DNA of 64,000 bases from CAVVZJ01 sp963752755. GTDB taxonomy: Bacteria > Planctomycetota > Planctomycetia > Isosphaerales > Isosphaeraceae. The notes below the pieces were generated by a model. The model made no database searches and was not told the origin of the DNA. It worked only from the letters and a program-made list of their open reading frames with translations. Positions 1 through 9,766 of this stretch are shown here, one piece after another (position 1 is the stretch's first letter; each line of letters opens with the position of its first letter). The stretch lies in the NCBI GenBank assembly GCA_963752755.1, contig CAVVZJ010000011.1, positions 62,001 through 126,000 on the forward strand. Reading direction: 5' to 3'. The position numbers and the translations under genes were made by a program.

Positions 1-1422
1 GAGAATGCCCCGCAACTGCGGCAAGGGATCACCCACGATGAGCCCCTGCGTCGTGATTTCGAACTCCCGGAGCGTCTTCTCGTGGTCGCTGAGCCGCTTC
101 TTGAGCGTGCCGATCGCCTTGCGCAGGGTGCCCTCGTACTCGAAGTACTTCATCAGCACGACGGCGTCGGCCAGGTAGCTCATGCCGACGGTGCTGGCGG
201 CGAAGTCGCCGGTCAGGTTGGAGACCTCGTTGACCAGGATCGTGGTAACGCCCATCCGGTTGAGGTAGCCGACGAGCTGGTGCATGTGGCCCGTGAGGTA
301 GTCCTCATCGATCATGCTCTGGCGGTAGCCGTTGAGGCTATCGATCATCACAATCTGAGTCGCCTTCTGCTCGACCTCCTGCCGGACCCAGGAGGCGAAC
401 TCGTCGGGGTAGAGCAGAAGAGGATTGACCTTGCGGATTTCCAGTAGCTTCCGTTGGATGAGGCCCCGCAGCGGCATGCCGACGGACTTGCATCGATGGG
501 TGATCTCGGCCGGCCCCTCGTCGAAGGTAAAGAGCACGCCCCGCTCGCCCTGCTCGGCCGCCGCCGCGAGGAAGGCGAGCCCGAGGGTGGTCTTGCCGAC
601 CCCGGCGTTGCCGGTCAAAAGCGTGCTCGTGCCGCGGTCGAGGCCGCCGGAGAGCATGCGGTCCAGCGCGGGGATGTTGCTGGGGACAGCCTGACGCTCG
701 AAATCCTGACTGTGTTCCAGAGCGAGCAGGCGGGGATAAACCGTCAGGCCGCCCCGGAGGATCCGCATGCAATGTTCGCCCTCGCGGTAGTCGCTGCCGC
801 GGAACTTCTCGACCTCCAGCGAGCGTCGGGAGTTGCCATCGCGGCCACGGGTCACGTTCAAGGCGATGACCCCTTGCACGATCGAGGCGATCTCGATGTC
901 CAGCTCCTGATGGGCACTCTCGCCGAGGAACAGGGTCGTCACCCCCTGGGCCAGCAGGTAGCTCTTGAGGGCGAGGATCTGGCGGCGGTAGCGCAGGGGG
1001 TCACGGCTCAGGAGGCGGACCTCGGTGAGGCTGTCGAAGACGACGCGGGCGGGCTTGTAGCGTTCCATCGCCTCGGTGATCCGTCGCGTGACCGGGGCCA
1101 GCTCGACGTCGGCCGGGTGGAAGATGGTGTACTGGCTGTCGGGGGCGAGCTGGTCCTGACCGGGGTGGATGTCGAGGAAGCTGACGCCCTCCAGGTTCCA
1201 GCCGTGACCGGCGGCGCTCTGGCGAAGCTCAGCCTCCGACTCGGAGAGCGTGACGAACAGGACGGGCTCGCCCCGGGCCGCGCCGGCCATGAGGAACTGC
1301 ATGGCCAGGGTCGTCTTCCCGGCCCCGGGCTGACCCCGGATCATGTACACCTGGCCGGAGAGGAGTCCGCCACGAAGGACGTCATCCAGCCCCTCGATCC
1401 CGGTGGAAAGTCGCTGCGGCAT
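1..1422 (-). CDS. KaiC-like dual RecA-domain ATPase (partial, C-terminus off the left edge)
   Basis: The reading frame opens at an ATG at 1422 (MPQRLSTGIEGLDD) and stays open for 474 codons to base 1, so the C-terminus is missing. Two RecA/KaiC domains follow one another: Walker A GQPGAGKTTL at about residues 30-39 and GNAGVGKTTL at about 268-277. Acidic Walker B-like stretches (ARVVFDSLTEV, QIVMIDSLNGY) follow each. This is the circadian-clock KaiC/RadA-like ATPase superfamily. In bacteria without KaiA/KaiB such proteins are usually signalling ATPases, often linked to histidine kinases. No kaiA or kaiB is visible, so a clock role is not supported. The frame is uninterrupted, unlike the next gene. 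Confidence 0.85.
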   Translation of the reverse strand, partial: MPQRLSTGIEGLDDVLRGGLLSGQVYMIRGQPGAGKTTLAMQFLMAGAARGEPVLFVTLSESEAELRQSAAGHGWNLEGVSFLDIHPGQDQLAPDSQYTIFHPADVELAPVTRRITEAMERYKPARVVFDSLTEVRLLSRDPLRYRRQILALKSYLLAQGVTTLFLGESAHQELDIEIASIVQGVIALNVTRGRDGNSRRSLEVEKFRGSDYREGEHCMRILRGGLTVYPRLLALEHSQDFERQAVPSNIPALDRMLSGGLDRGTSTLLTGNAGVGKTTLGLAFLAAAAEQGERGVLFTFDEGPAEITHRCKSVGMPLRGLIQRKLLEIRKVNPLLLYPDEFASWVRQEVEQKATQIVMIDSLNGYRQSMIDEDYLTGHMHQLVGYLNRMGVTTILVNEVSNLTGDFAASTVGMSYLADAVVLMKYFEYEGTLRKAIGTLKKRLSDHEKTLREFEITTQGLIVGDPLPQLRGIL

Positions 1423-1600
1423 GGAGAGGCTCGGCTGGGGCGACAGTCGTCGAGTCGGGCGGAAGACGTGCCGGTAAGTCGGTCCGCTCCTCCCTGTTCC
1501 GGGCCCATTGTCGGGTGCTTTCCTCAAGAAGGCAAGCCGGAGTCTCCCCGGGTCAAGGTCCGAGGATTCTCCGGCTCGGGACTGAGGCAAACTCCCGACT

Positions 1601-3601
1601 TCAGCGCGAGCTGTCGGGCTGGCCGGCGACGTCGGTCGCGCCCGCCCTGGCGGGCCTCGGACGCGCCAGGGCCCGGAGGACCCGGCGGAACGTCGCGCCC
1701 GAATTGCCGGGGCGATCGGTGCTGGCGGCCTTCGGAGCGTCGGTGGCGGAATCGACGGGCACCATGTAGTCAATGTAGCCAATCATCATCTCATCCCAGG
1801 TCTGCTCGCCCCAGCGGACCTCTTCGCGGGTGTCGCCCTCGGTCAGGGCCGGGTTGTTCGACGAGTTGTCGAAGTGGGCAACGCAGTCGATCCGGGTCCC
1901 CTTGGGGAGCGGCTTGGGCTCGGAGAGCCAGTAGTAGCTCTGCCAGGCGAAGTCGTAGCGGGGAACGGAAAGGAGGACTTCCGAGCGGCCGTCGGGGAAG
2001 TTGGCGGTGTAGCGGAAATCCTTGCCGCGAAGGTGCATGTGGGGCAGGAAGCCGAGCAGGACGACATCGCGGGGGAGGTCGCGATTCGACGTGACCTCGT
2101 GGTTGTCGGCGCCGGGCGGGATCGCGAACCGCATGTTGGGGATGCCCTGGGTGACGACGCGGTACTTCGGCGGCTCGTCGGCGAAGACGAAGCCGACGCG
2201 GGAGCGGTCCACCTTGACCTTGCCGATCGGGGTGTAATGGAGCTCGAAGACCAGTTCGGCGCCGGCTGGGATCCGCTTGGCCGCCCCTTCGGGGAAGCGC
2301 GACGGCGAGGTCGCCGGGGGCGTAGGCCGCCAGGTGTTCGAGGTGCTCGCCCCCGTCGCCGCGGGCCGGGTCGCGGAGATAGACGATGATGTGATGGACA
2401 ACCGACCGCTCACCGGGGAGGATCTCGATCGCCCTGACCCAGCCGGTCCTCGGTGAAGCCGGTCGCGACGCGGAAGTGCTGATACGGCAAGGCGCCGTCG
2501 GCCTTCACGGTGTACGGCTCCGGCATCTCGAAGACGGCGTTGGGCTTGCCGATGGTCCAGCCGACGGGCCACGTGGCCGGCGGCGGGAGCTTCGCGGGGT
2601 CGCCCTCGGGCGTTCCCTGGTCGACCAGGCGATCAGGACAGCCCGATCGCGGGCGCACAGGCGGCGGTCGTTGGCGAAGTGGCCGAAGCGGGGGTCGGCG
2701 TGCCAGGGGGGCATCCGGAGGTCTTCGACGTACCTCGGGGAACGACTTCGCCCAGCGCCTGGCGTCGTCGAACGTCTGCAAGCCGAAGGGGGCGACCTGG
2801 CCCGGTCGGTGGCACGATTCGCACTTCTGGCGGAGGATCGGGGCGACGTGCTCGGCGTAGTTGACCGGGCCGACCGCGTCGGGATCGACGGCTCGGGTCG
2901 ATCGCCTTCAGGGCGGCGATCACTTCCTGGGGCGCCGGCCGAACGCGGGGCCGGTTCGTGACTGTGGTCTCGACTTGCTCGATCGGGCAGCCCATGACGG
3001 TGGTGGCCGTCGTCTCGACCGGCTTGCCGGCAAGGATGGCGTCGATCGCCTCGACGACGTAGTGTCGGCCGGGCTCCTCCTTGCGGGTGCCGTAGCCGTA
3101 CTGGTCGTCGATTGCCCCCCGGTAACGGAGCTGAGCAGTGCCGTCGATGACGAGGGCCTCGCAGGTCCGCTCGGCTTCGAGCAGGCGAGCCACCCGGCCG
3201 GAGGGGTCGGTGAGCACGGGGAAGGTCAGGCCGAATTCCTTCGCATGTTGCGCGACCTGCTCGCGAGGCTCGGAGGCGTTGGCGTTGATGGCGAGCACGA
3301 CGACCCCTTGATCCTGGTACTTCTCATTCAGGGTGACCAGGCGGGGCAGGTAAAGATCGCCGATCGGGCAATCCGTGCCGGTGAAGACGACCACGACGGC
3401 CTTCTTGCCGCGATACCCATAGAGCTTGATACGCTGGCCGGTCACGGCATCTGTGAGCGTGAAGTTGGCGATGCGCTGGCCGACGAGGCGGTCGATGGGT
3501 CGCTCCTGATCGTTGGCGACGACCGGGGAGGATTGGGTCAGGAAGGCAGCCGCGCAGAGGGCCGCGGCGGCGACGAGTCGGCGGGCGTGGCGGAGCGGCA
3601 C
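1601..3601 (-). CDS. Secreted redoxin - cytochrome c - copper monooxygenase-like fusion protein (several frameshifts)
   Basis: It starts at an ATG at 3601 with a signal peptide (MPLRHARRLVAAAALCAAA). An AhpC/TSA-type redoxin domain follows, with FTGTDCPIGDLYLPRL as the Cys region. Next is a haem-binding CESCH motif in a short cytochrome c-like linker. The C-terminal part resembles Cu(II), ascorbate-dependent monooxygenases (PHM/DBM): VVHHIIVYL and FLPHMHLRGKDF carry the expected copper-ligand histidines. The parts lie in three frames. Shifts occur near 2895, 2733, 2635, 2440 and 2320, mostly +/-1 in short C or G runs, and identity is continuous across each. The fusion is a recurrent planctomycete architecture whose substrate is unknown. 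A periplasmic redox or hydroxylation role is inferred. Confidence 0.8.
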
Positions 3602-3921
3602 GGGCTTCCTCCCCCTTGGGGTTCTGGCCGGACGGGGCCATGCTGAGTCGGCGTGGAATGAGATGTCCGGCCGCGACGGGTCGCGGTGCGCGGACCGATC
3701 GAGATTCTCGTAGTGTCAAACCCGCCGCGTCGTCGAGAAGTTTCGGAAAAACGACGGGAAGGTGTCGCGGGCGGTCGCGGGCGGGGCGGGAAACTGACTG
3801 GTCAACGAGCCGCGACGGGGATAGACTGGAAATTGAGTGCATCGGCCTTTGCCCGTTCTGGCGGGCTTTGGGCCGGGCCGTTTCGCGACAATTCGAGTCC
3901 GACCGAAAAACGGGGTTCGCC
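3602..3921. other. Divergent intergenic region
   Basis: About 320 bases lie between the start of the redoxin fusion gene (minus) and the lipoyl-like gene (plus). It presumably holds divergent promoters. I recognise no clear operator, RNA or repeat. Confidence 0.4.
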
Positions 3922-4249
3922 ATGCGTTTGGAGGCAGTGATCCTGCCCGACCTGGGGACCGGTCCGGACGTGCCGATCATCGTCAGCCACTGGTTTGCGG
4001 CGCGGGGCGAGGCGGTCTGGGAGGGGGACCGGCTGGTCGAGGTGCTGGTCGGTCCGGCCACGTTCGACGTGCCGGCGCCGACGACCGGGCGACTGGCCGA
4101 GATCCGCGGCCGGGAGGACGACCGGGTCCAGCCCGGGGCCGTGCTCGGCCTGCTGGCCGTGGAAGACGAAGACATCGGACGCGGGCCTCCCCGGCGGCGC
4201 GGTCGAGTCCGACGGGCCCGGCGGGCCGGGGGACTCCCGGTCCCCATGA
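3922..4249 (+). CDS. Biotin/lipoyl-attachment-fold protein lacking the modified lysine (one frameshift)
   Basis: The start is the ATG at 3922 (MRLEAVILPDLG). Residues 1-85 match the lipoyl/biotinyl beta-barrel fold of 2-oxo acid dehydrogenase E2 proteins: an ILPDLG opening, a VSHWFAARGEAVWEGDRL turn, and a second half ending RVQPGAVLGLLAVE. At the hairpin where E2 proteins have the DKA lysine, this one has VGPATFDVPAP, so the attachment lysine appears replaced. A frameshift near 4175 moves translation to the frame ending in TGA at 4247-4249, which overlaps the Nudix start as ATGA. Coupling to the Nudix gene suggests joint expression. The function is unknown. Confidence 0.65.
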
Positions 4250-4731
4250 CCCTCCTGCACGAGAATTCCGCCGGGGTCATCCCCTACCTCGCCGCCGCCG
4301 ACGGCACCTTGCTTTACCTGGTCGCTGCACTCGGCCACCGTGCGCAACCCCCGCGCCCGCTGGGAGTTCCCCAAAGGCGGCATCGAGTCGGGCGAGAACG
4401 CCCGCCAGGCCGCCGCGCGCGAGTTCGAAGAGGAGACCAGCCTGCGAACTGGTCGTTCCGCGAGGGCTTCGAGCAGAGCCTCTCTTACACCTACATCCGC
4501 CGCGGTCGCAAGGTGCTCAAGACGGTCGCCTACTTCATCGTCGAGGTCCACGACATCGCCACGCTCGCCCGCTCTGCCGAGCACGTCGAGGACCCGACCG
4601 GCCACTGGTACCGCTGGGGCACCTTCGACGAGATCACCACCCTGCTCTACCACGCCAAGATTCGCCAGCTCTTCGCCGAGGCCGACGCCTGGATTCGCGG
4701 CGAGCGGACCGTGGAGGGGGGAGCTTCGTAG
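4246..4731 (+). CDS. Nudix hydrolase (two compensating frameshifts)
   Basis: It starts at ATG 4246, overlapping the previous stop (ATGA). The Nudix box is readable as GGIESGENARQAAAREFEEE, close to GX5EX7REUXEEXGU but with Ser in place of the late Gly. The N-terminal strand (ENSAGVIPYLAAADG) and the C-terminal region (SLSYTYIRRGRKVLKTVAYF) sit in one frame and the Nudix box in another. An extra base near 4325 and a missing base near 4447 compensate. The protein is about 160 residues, normal for the family. It would hydrolyse a nucleoside diphosphate linked to another moiety in the cytoplasm; the substrate cannot be read. The stop codon lies inside a repeat-like sequence at 4725-4750. Confidence 0.75.
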   Translation: MTLLHENSAGVIPYLAAADGTLLYLVAALGHRAQPPRPLGVPQRRHRVGRERPPGRRARVRRGDQPANWSFREGFEQSLSYTYIRRGRKVLKTVAYFIVEVHDIATLARSAEHVEDPTGHWYRWGTFDEITTLLYHAKIRQLFAEADAWIRGERTVEGGAS

Positions 4732-4750
4732 GGTCAGGTCCGCCCACCGA
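4725..4750. repeat. Half-copy of a dispersed palindromic repeat
   Basis: This 26-base stretch (cttcgtagggtcaggt, then cgcccaccga) closely resembles the left arm of the palindrome at 17775-17845. Here it supplies the stop codon of the Nudix gene. Confidence 0.5.
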
Positions 4751-4799
4751 ACCCTGGACACGGCAAGAAGCTCGGTGAGTAACACCCACCCGACGCGGA

Positions 4800-5691
4800 T
4801 CATCGCTTCGGGGTAAACGGGGGCATGATCCCGGCGACTTTCATGCGGACGCGATAGACGGTGTCCACAGCCGTCATGACGAGCGTGCGGGCGTCGGGGT
4901 CGGCCCAGGCGAGGTTGGCGGGGCGCTTGGGCAGGGCGAGGATGCCGAGCAACTTGCCAGTCAGGGTCAAGGACCCAGACCCCCTGCGCCACGGCGACGT
5001 AGAGCCGGCCCTCGCGATCGACCTTCAGGCCGTCGGGACCGCCTTTTTCCTCAGGGTCGAAGGTCGCCAGGACCCGTCCCGAGCCGGGCACGACGGCGCC
5101 AGAGGGCTCCAGGGCGAAGGCGCGGACGTGATACTGGGCGGTGTCGTTGACGTAGAGCGTCATCTCGTCGGGCGAGAGGGCGAGGCCGTTGGGCTTCTCG
5201 AAATCTTCGGAGACGATCGGCCGGAGCTGGCCGGTGGCGTCGAGGGCGAAGACAGCCTGGAAGGGGAGTTCCTTGTCCTCGGGACGCGGGACGCCGTAGG
5301 GCGGGTCGGTGAAGAAGACCTGGCCGTCGGAGCGGCAGATGATGTCATTCGGACTGTTCAGCCGCTTGCCCTCGAAGTGCTCGGCGACGGTCTCGACGTT
5401 CGAGCCGTCGGGGTTCATCCGGGAGACGCGGCGGCCGTTCTGCTCGCAGAAGACGATCCGGCCGAGGCCGTCGAACGTCTGACCGTTGGCGGCGCCGGTG
5501 TTCTCGCGGAGGACCTGGACCGACCGATCGGGCGCGACGCGGTAGGTGCGCTCGGCCTTGATGTCCTGAAAGAGGATCGAGCCGTCGGGCAGCCAGAGCG
5601 GCCCTTCGGTGAACTGGAAGCCGTCGGCCAGGGTCTCGACCTCGCCCTCGACGAGACTGGATAGTCCGGCATCGCGGAGCACACGGGCCAT
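4800..5691 (-). CDS. SMP-30/gluconolactonase family protein (one frameshift)
   Basis: ATG at 5691 gives MARVLRDAGLSSLVEG. Residues 20-240 are a six-bladed propeller of the SMP-30/gluconolactonase/LRE type. Metal-site regions are visible: FTEGPLWLPDG (Glu), RLNSPNDIICRSDG (Asn/Asp), YVNDTAQYHV and KGGPDGLKVD. Near 4975 the frame is lost. The adjacent frame continues with family-like sequence (DARTLVMTAVDTVYRVRM) and stops at 4800, giving about 296 residues, which is typical. Such enzymes hydrolyse sugar lactones or related esters. No signal peptide is seen, so it is probably cytoplasmic. It stands alone and converges on the Nudix gene. Confidence 0.85.
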
Positions 5692-6161
5692 GGCGGCAGT
5701 TCTCCTCGCGGCTTGGCAATGGGGACCGGGGAATGACGATGGCCGGGGGATGCGGCGGCGGCGTCCAGGTACGCCAGGACGATGGCCAGGTCCGTGTTCT
5801 TCGCGTCGGGACCGTGCGTCCGGGCCCTCACGCCCGCGGGAGAGGGCTGGCCCTCACGCCCGCGGGAGAGGGCTGGGGTGCGGGTCCGAGCGAGGGCACG
5901 ACAGACGTGGCAATCGACCGTCCGGTTCGCGGGAAGGTTGGCCGACGCGTGGAGGGTTGATAGATCGATGAACCGGTCCAGCCCGGCGGAGCGACGAGGC
6001 CGGTTCGAGGTCGGGGTCGTATCGTGAGTGTTATGATCGAGGTCATCGGGGCAGGCTGCAAGGGGCCGGCCCCCGTATTCGTCGCCCACGCCGGGGTCGG
6101 GACCGAAGTCCCCGAGCGGCGCCGGGCCTCGGCGGATTCGAATCTGGGAGGGGGCGGTTCC
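5692..6161. other. Intergenic region with tandem repeat
   Basis: About 470 bases separate the SMP-30 start from the TPR gene. It holds the 26-base duplication at 5825-5876 and GC-rich low-complexity sequence, with no convincing gene. A purine-rich GGGAGGGGG just before 6162 could act as a ribosome binding site. Confidence 0.5.
5825..5876. repeat. Perfect 26-bp tandem duplication
   Basis: The unit 5825-5850 (begins ccctcacgcccgcgggag) is repeated exactly at 5851-5876. Each unit contains a small palindromic core around cccgcggg. This is a common style of GC-rich intergenic repeat. No function is visible. Confidence 0.9.
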
Positions 6162-7567
6162 ATGCCCGAGGCGCCCGAGCGGAACGACAAGCAGCACAGC
6201 GCGCCCTGGCGTTCTTCGAGCACGGCAACGACGCCGCCATGAAGAACAACCTCGACTACGCGATCGAGATGTATCAGGCAGGCGCTGCAGCTTGAGCCCG
6301 AGAACCTGCTGTTTCGCCAGGCTTTGCGCGGCGTCGAGCGGCGGAAGTTCGGCAACGAGCCGTCGAAGGTCGGCATGCTCGCCGGCGCCCGGGTCCAGCC
6401 GATCCGGATGCGGGCCAGGAGCGAGCGCGGCAAGGGACACTGGCGAGCGCGTGCTGGAGGTCTGCGAGGAAGGCTTCCGGATCAACCCCTGGGACATCGC
6501 CACCAGCCGCGAGGCCGCCGAGGCCGCCAGAGCACCTCGAACAACCGTCCGCTGGCGATCTGGCTGATGGAGTCGGTCCACGCCCAGGCCGCCAAGGACA
6601 AGGACTACCTCCGCCACCTGGCCGAGATCTACGAGCTGGTCCGAGCAGTTCGGCAAGGCGATCCGCTGCTACGAGAAGGTCTGGAGCTGAACCCCGCCGA
6701 CGAGGCCGCGCGGCGGCAGATCCGCGCCCTCTCGGCCAGCGCCACCATCGCCCGTTCCGGCCTCGGCGACGCCATCCAGCGCGCCGAGACGCCAGGCCGC
6801 CGGGCCGCGAGATCAACGTCCCCGGCCTCGACGACCTGAAGAAGCAGAAGTCCGAGACGCCCGAGGAGCGGATGCTCCGCGAGATCGCCGAGGAGCCCGA
6901 CCGCGTCCGCGCCTTACCTCGAACTGGCCGACTACTACCGCGACCTCAACAAGCTCGACGACGCCGAGAAGGTCCTGGCCCGCGGCCGCAAGGCGATTCC
7001 CGACGATGAGTTGCTCCGCGGCCTCCACGCCGAGATCCAGCTCGCCCGCCTCAAGCGGGCCCTCAGCCACTTCGAGAAGAACGCGTCCAGCTCGACCCCG
7101 ACGACCTCGACAGCCAGGAGAAGCTCAAGACGATCCGCGAGAAGTTCCAGGCCTTCGAGCTGAACGAGCTGAAGCACCGCCTGAAGCTCCAGCCGACCGA
7201 CACGCACGCTCCGGCTCCAGTCGGCGAGGCCCTCGCCCGCGCCGGCCAGCACGACGAGGCCATCGCCGAGTTTCAGCAGGTCCGTTCCGACCCGACCCGG
7301 AAGGTTCAAGCCCTGCATCTGGCAGGCCAGTCGTTCGAGGCCAAGGGCTTGCCCAAGCTGGCCGAACGCAGCTATCTGGAAGCCCTCAAGCACCTCGACG
7401 CCGATGACCAGGCTCTCCTTCTGGCCTTGCACTACCGCCTCGGTCGCGTCGCCGAGGGGACCGGCGACCGGACCGGCGCCGAGGAGCATTACAACGAGGT
7501 CGCCGCCATGGATTATACCTACCTCGATGTCGCCGAACGACTCCGGGCCTTGAACCAGTCGCGCTAG
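6162..7567 (+). CDS. TPR-repeat protein (many frameshifts)
   Basis: ATG at 6162 gives MPEAPERNDKQH. Fragments with clear TPR character are spread over all three frames: NNLDYAIEMYQAG, LEPENLLFRQALRGVERRKFG, VLEVCEEGFRINPWDIAT, the KSETPEERMLREIAE and YLELADYYRDLNKLDDAEKVL region, and ERSYLEALKHLDADDQALLL near the end. At least eight single-base shifts are needed to join them. The last frame ends at 7567 (RLRALNQSR). Total length is about 465 residues. It probably serves as a protein-interaction scaffold; the partner is unknown. The dense indels make the exact protein unrecoverable here. Confidence 0.65.
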
Positions 7568-7698
7568 TCGTGGTATGATCCGGGCTTTCCCGAGCGCGGC
7601 CGGCCCGGCCTTGCGCCGTGGGAACATGCTTGCTCTGCAAGGCCGCGTTCCCAAGCGAACATTCCGACCAAAGGTCCCGAGATCGAGTCGAGTCCCCG

Positions 7699-7970
7699 AT
7701 GCCCAACACGAAGTCCGCTGCCAAGCGCCTCCGGCAGAATCAGAAGCGCCGGATGCGTAACCGGATCGCCAAGAAGCTGATCAAGACCTACACCAAGCGC
7801 GCCCTGGCCGCCGCCGAGGCCGGCGATCGCGAGAAGGCCGATGCCGACTTCAAGATGGCTGTCGGCCGGATCGACAAGGCCGGCGTCCGCCGCGTCCTCC
7901 ACCCGAACACCGCCTCCCGCCGCAAGAGCAAGCTGTCCCGCGACTTCCAGGCGGCTTTGACCAAGGCTAG
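7699..7970 (+). CDS. rpsT: 30S ribosomal protein S20 (3' end uncertain)
   Basis: ATG at 7699 gives MPNTKSAAKRLRQNQKRRMR, the canonical basic S20 N-terminus, followed by RALAAAEAGDREKADAD and GVRRVLHPNTASRRKSKLSR. S20 binds 16S rRNA in the small subunit body. S20 normally ends after about 88-90 residues, at LTKA. Here the same frame runs on to 8088 with Arg/Pro-rich sequence unlike S20. A single missing C near 7967 would place the stop at 7968-7970, and I use that end. If the base is real, the protein has a 40-residue extension. Confidence 0.88.
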
Positions 7971-8042
7971 CGCCGAGTCAAGTCGCCGGCCCAGGCCGGC
8001 TGCGGAGGGCCACTCGGGACGGAACGGGTCGGGACGTCGCCC

Positions 8043-8738
8043 ATGGAAACATTGCACGACTCGTACCCGGCCGCCCGCGAGGCGCTGACCGCGCACTACG
8101 GGCGTCCGTCGGCTTCCCCTCGCCCCGAGACGGTCGGTGGCGGCTTCGGCCGCCTGGCCCGGATCTTACTCGACCGCTCGGTCGCCGGCCGCAAGCTGGA
8201 GGCCCTGCTGACCTCCCTCGCCGAGGCCGGCCTGCTCGACCCCCCTGCCCTCGTCCGACGCCGACCCGTCCGAGCTTGCCCAGGCTGCTGCCACATGCCG
8301 GCGCCCGGGTGGCTCCCAAGGTCCTTACCCTTCTTCGACGGCTCGCTCGCTGGGTGGTCGATCGCGGTGGCATGGAGGATCTGGCCGACGTGCCGACCAG
8401 TCCCTCCGCGACGAACTTCGTACCCTGTCCGGCATCGGCCCCGGCTGCGGCCGACGCCTTGCTTCTCCACGCCCTCGACCGACCCGGCTTACCCGCTCGA
8501 TCGGGCGCACCTACCGCGTCCTCGTCCGCCACGGCTGGATCGACTCCTCGGCCGACTACGACGAGGCCCGCGACCTAGTCGAAAGCCTCGCCCCCGACGA
8601 CCTCCTGGCCCTGGCCGACCTCGCGGGCTGGATGGAACGAATCGGCTCGGACTTCTGCCGGCCCTCGGAGGCGAGGTGCGAACGATGCCCGCTCCGCCCC
8701 TCCTCCCGACGGGCGGCCCGAGTGAGCCGGAGAGGTGA
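8043..8738 (+). CDS. Endonuclease III-like HhH-GPD DNA repair protein (frameshifted)
   Basis: ATG at 8043 gives METLHDSYPAAREALTAHYG. Across shifting frames one reads the HhH-GPD elements: FGRLARILLDRSVAGRKLEA, LTLLRRLARWVVDR, ELRTLSGIGPG and ADALLLHALDRP (helix-hairpin-helix), and RVLVRHGWIDSSADYDEARD. The iron-sulfur loop FCRPSEARCERCPL follows. The family excises damaged pyrimidines; this short-substrate branch is often called endonuclease III domain protein. At least three indels occur between 8250 and 8520, and the C-terminal frame is uncertain, so 8738 is approximate. It starts about 70 bases after S20. Confidence 0.7.
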   Translation: METLHDSYPAAREALTAHYGRPSASPRPETVGGGFGRLARILLDRSVAGRKLEALLTSLAEAGLLDPPALVRRRPVRACPGCCHMPAPGWLPRSLPFFDGSLAGWSIAVAWRIWPTCRPVPPRRTSYPVRHRPRLRPTPCFSTPSTDPAYPLDRAHLPRPRPPRLDRLLGRLRRGPRPSRKPRPRRPPGPGRPRGLDGTNRLGLLPALGGEVRTMPAPPLLPTGGPSEPER

Positions 8739-8817
8739 GCCGGGGATCCGCTCGCGGGGTGGGTCGCGACGGCTGTGCCTTCTCAAGGATTCGGTGGCGG
8801 ACCGCCTCAGCCGGAGA

Positions 8818-9461
8818 TCAGTCCCCGGCTCCCGGCCCCACCCCCGCACGGCTTCGGCGATCGCGACGACCTCGGCCATCGCCCCGACGCCGACGTCGCC
8901 GCAGGCCAGGCGTTTGCTCTGCGGCGGGACGAGGATCAAGCCGGGGGCATGGCGGGCGAAGACCTCGGCGGCGCGGTCGAGGGGCCAGGCGTCGTCGTGG
9001 AGACCGTCGCCGCGGTCGTCGAGGAGCTGGCGGAGGTGGCGGCGGGTGACGGGGCTCTCCCACATCAAGGTGTTCATCGCCGGGGCGAGCACGACGGGTC
9101 GGGCGAAGTCCCAGGCGCGGAAGAGGCAGGTTAGGAGGTTGTCGGAGAGCCCGAGGGCGAACCGGGCCAGGCTGTGGGCGTCGAGCGGGGCGACGACCAG
9201 CAGGTCGGCCCACTGGCGAAGCTCGATGTGAAGCACCGGGTCGCCGCGACGGTACCGGTCGCCCGGCCACTCGTCGGCGTCGCGGTAGAGCGGGCCGCCC
9301 TCGGCCTCGGTCGGGCCAAGGTCGGTCGGGGTCGAAGAAGTAGAGAGCCGGTTCGGTGGCGACGACGCGGACGTCATGCCCGGCCATCGCAGGTTGCGGA
9401 ACAGTTCCGGGGTCCGGACGGCGGCCACGGAGCCGGTCACGCCCAGGAGGATGCGGGACAT
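8818..9461 (-). CDS. Flavoprotein, phosphopantothenoylcysteine decarboxylase (CoaC/Dfp) type
   Basis: ATG at 9461 gives MSRILLGVTGSVAAVRTPEL, the HFCD flavoprotein N-terminus. Other family features are WADLLVVAPLDAHSLARFA, LSDNLLTCLFRAWD, VVLAPAMNTLMWESPVTRRH (the PxMNxxMW motif) and a C-terminal QSKRLACGDVGVGAMAEV. Two compensating shifts at about 9390 and 9330 displace a segment reading RVVATEPALYFF. Frame choice near the end favours a stop at 8818. The length of about 213 residues fits a stand-alone CoaC-like enzyme, which would decarboxylate phosphopantothenoylcysteine with FMN. No CoaB domain follows. It converges on the HhH-GPD gene. Confidence 0.8.
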
Positions 9462-9526
9462 GCGCTTGCCCTCCGCGGGCCGGCACGGATCGCGACGGCT
9501 CGACGGGCATTGTACCGATCGACGGC

Positions 9527-9766
9527 TCAGCGCGTCTCGACGGAGATCGGCTCAACGGCCTCGTTGAGCACGCCGACCAGGCCGTTCCAGAGCTTCTGCT
9601 GAAGCTCGGCGAACTCGCGGCGGGTCAGGAAGAGCCGCTCGTGGGCCCGGGTGGTCACCATCGCCACGATCGCTTGCAGGTCGGCCTGGAGCAAGCCTTC
9701 CAGGTCTTCCAGTTCCGGGGGAAGCTCCAGGGCCTCGAACGACGCCGCGCGCTCACAGATGGCCAT
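9527..9766 (-). CDS. Hypothetical protein, 79 aa
   Basis: It starts at ATG 9766 (MAICERAASFEALELPPELE) and ends at 9527. The protein is acidic and helical, with an amphipathic TRREFAELQQKLWNGLVGVL segment and no signal peptide or known motif. It lies just upstream of the flavoprotein in the same direction with a 65-base gap, so co-transcription is plausible. The function is not recognised. A longer frame reaching 10003 exists, but its upstream part looks non-coding. Confidence 0.5.
   Translation of the reverse strand: MAICERAASFEALELPPELEDLEGLLQADLQAIVAMVTTRAHERLFLTRREFAELQQKLWNGLVGVLNEAVEPISVETR

Noticed and set aside
1..1422. Circadian clock function for the KaiC-like protein
   Set aside because: No kaiA or kaiB is visible and KaiC-like ATPases are widespread without clocks; only the ATPase family is supported.
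454..2094. Plus-strand 546-codon frame
   Set aside because: It spans the antisense of both the KaiC-like gene and the redoxin fusion, whose motifs on the minus strand are unambiguous.
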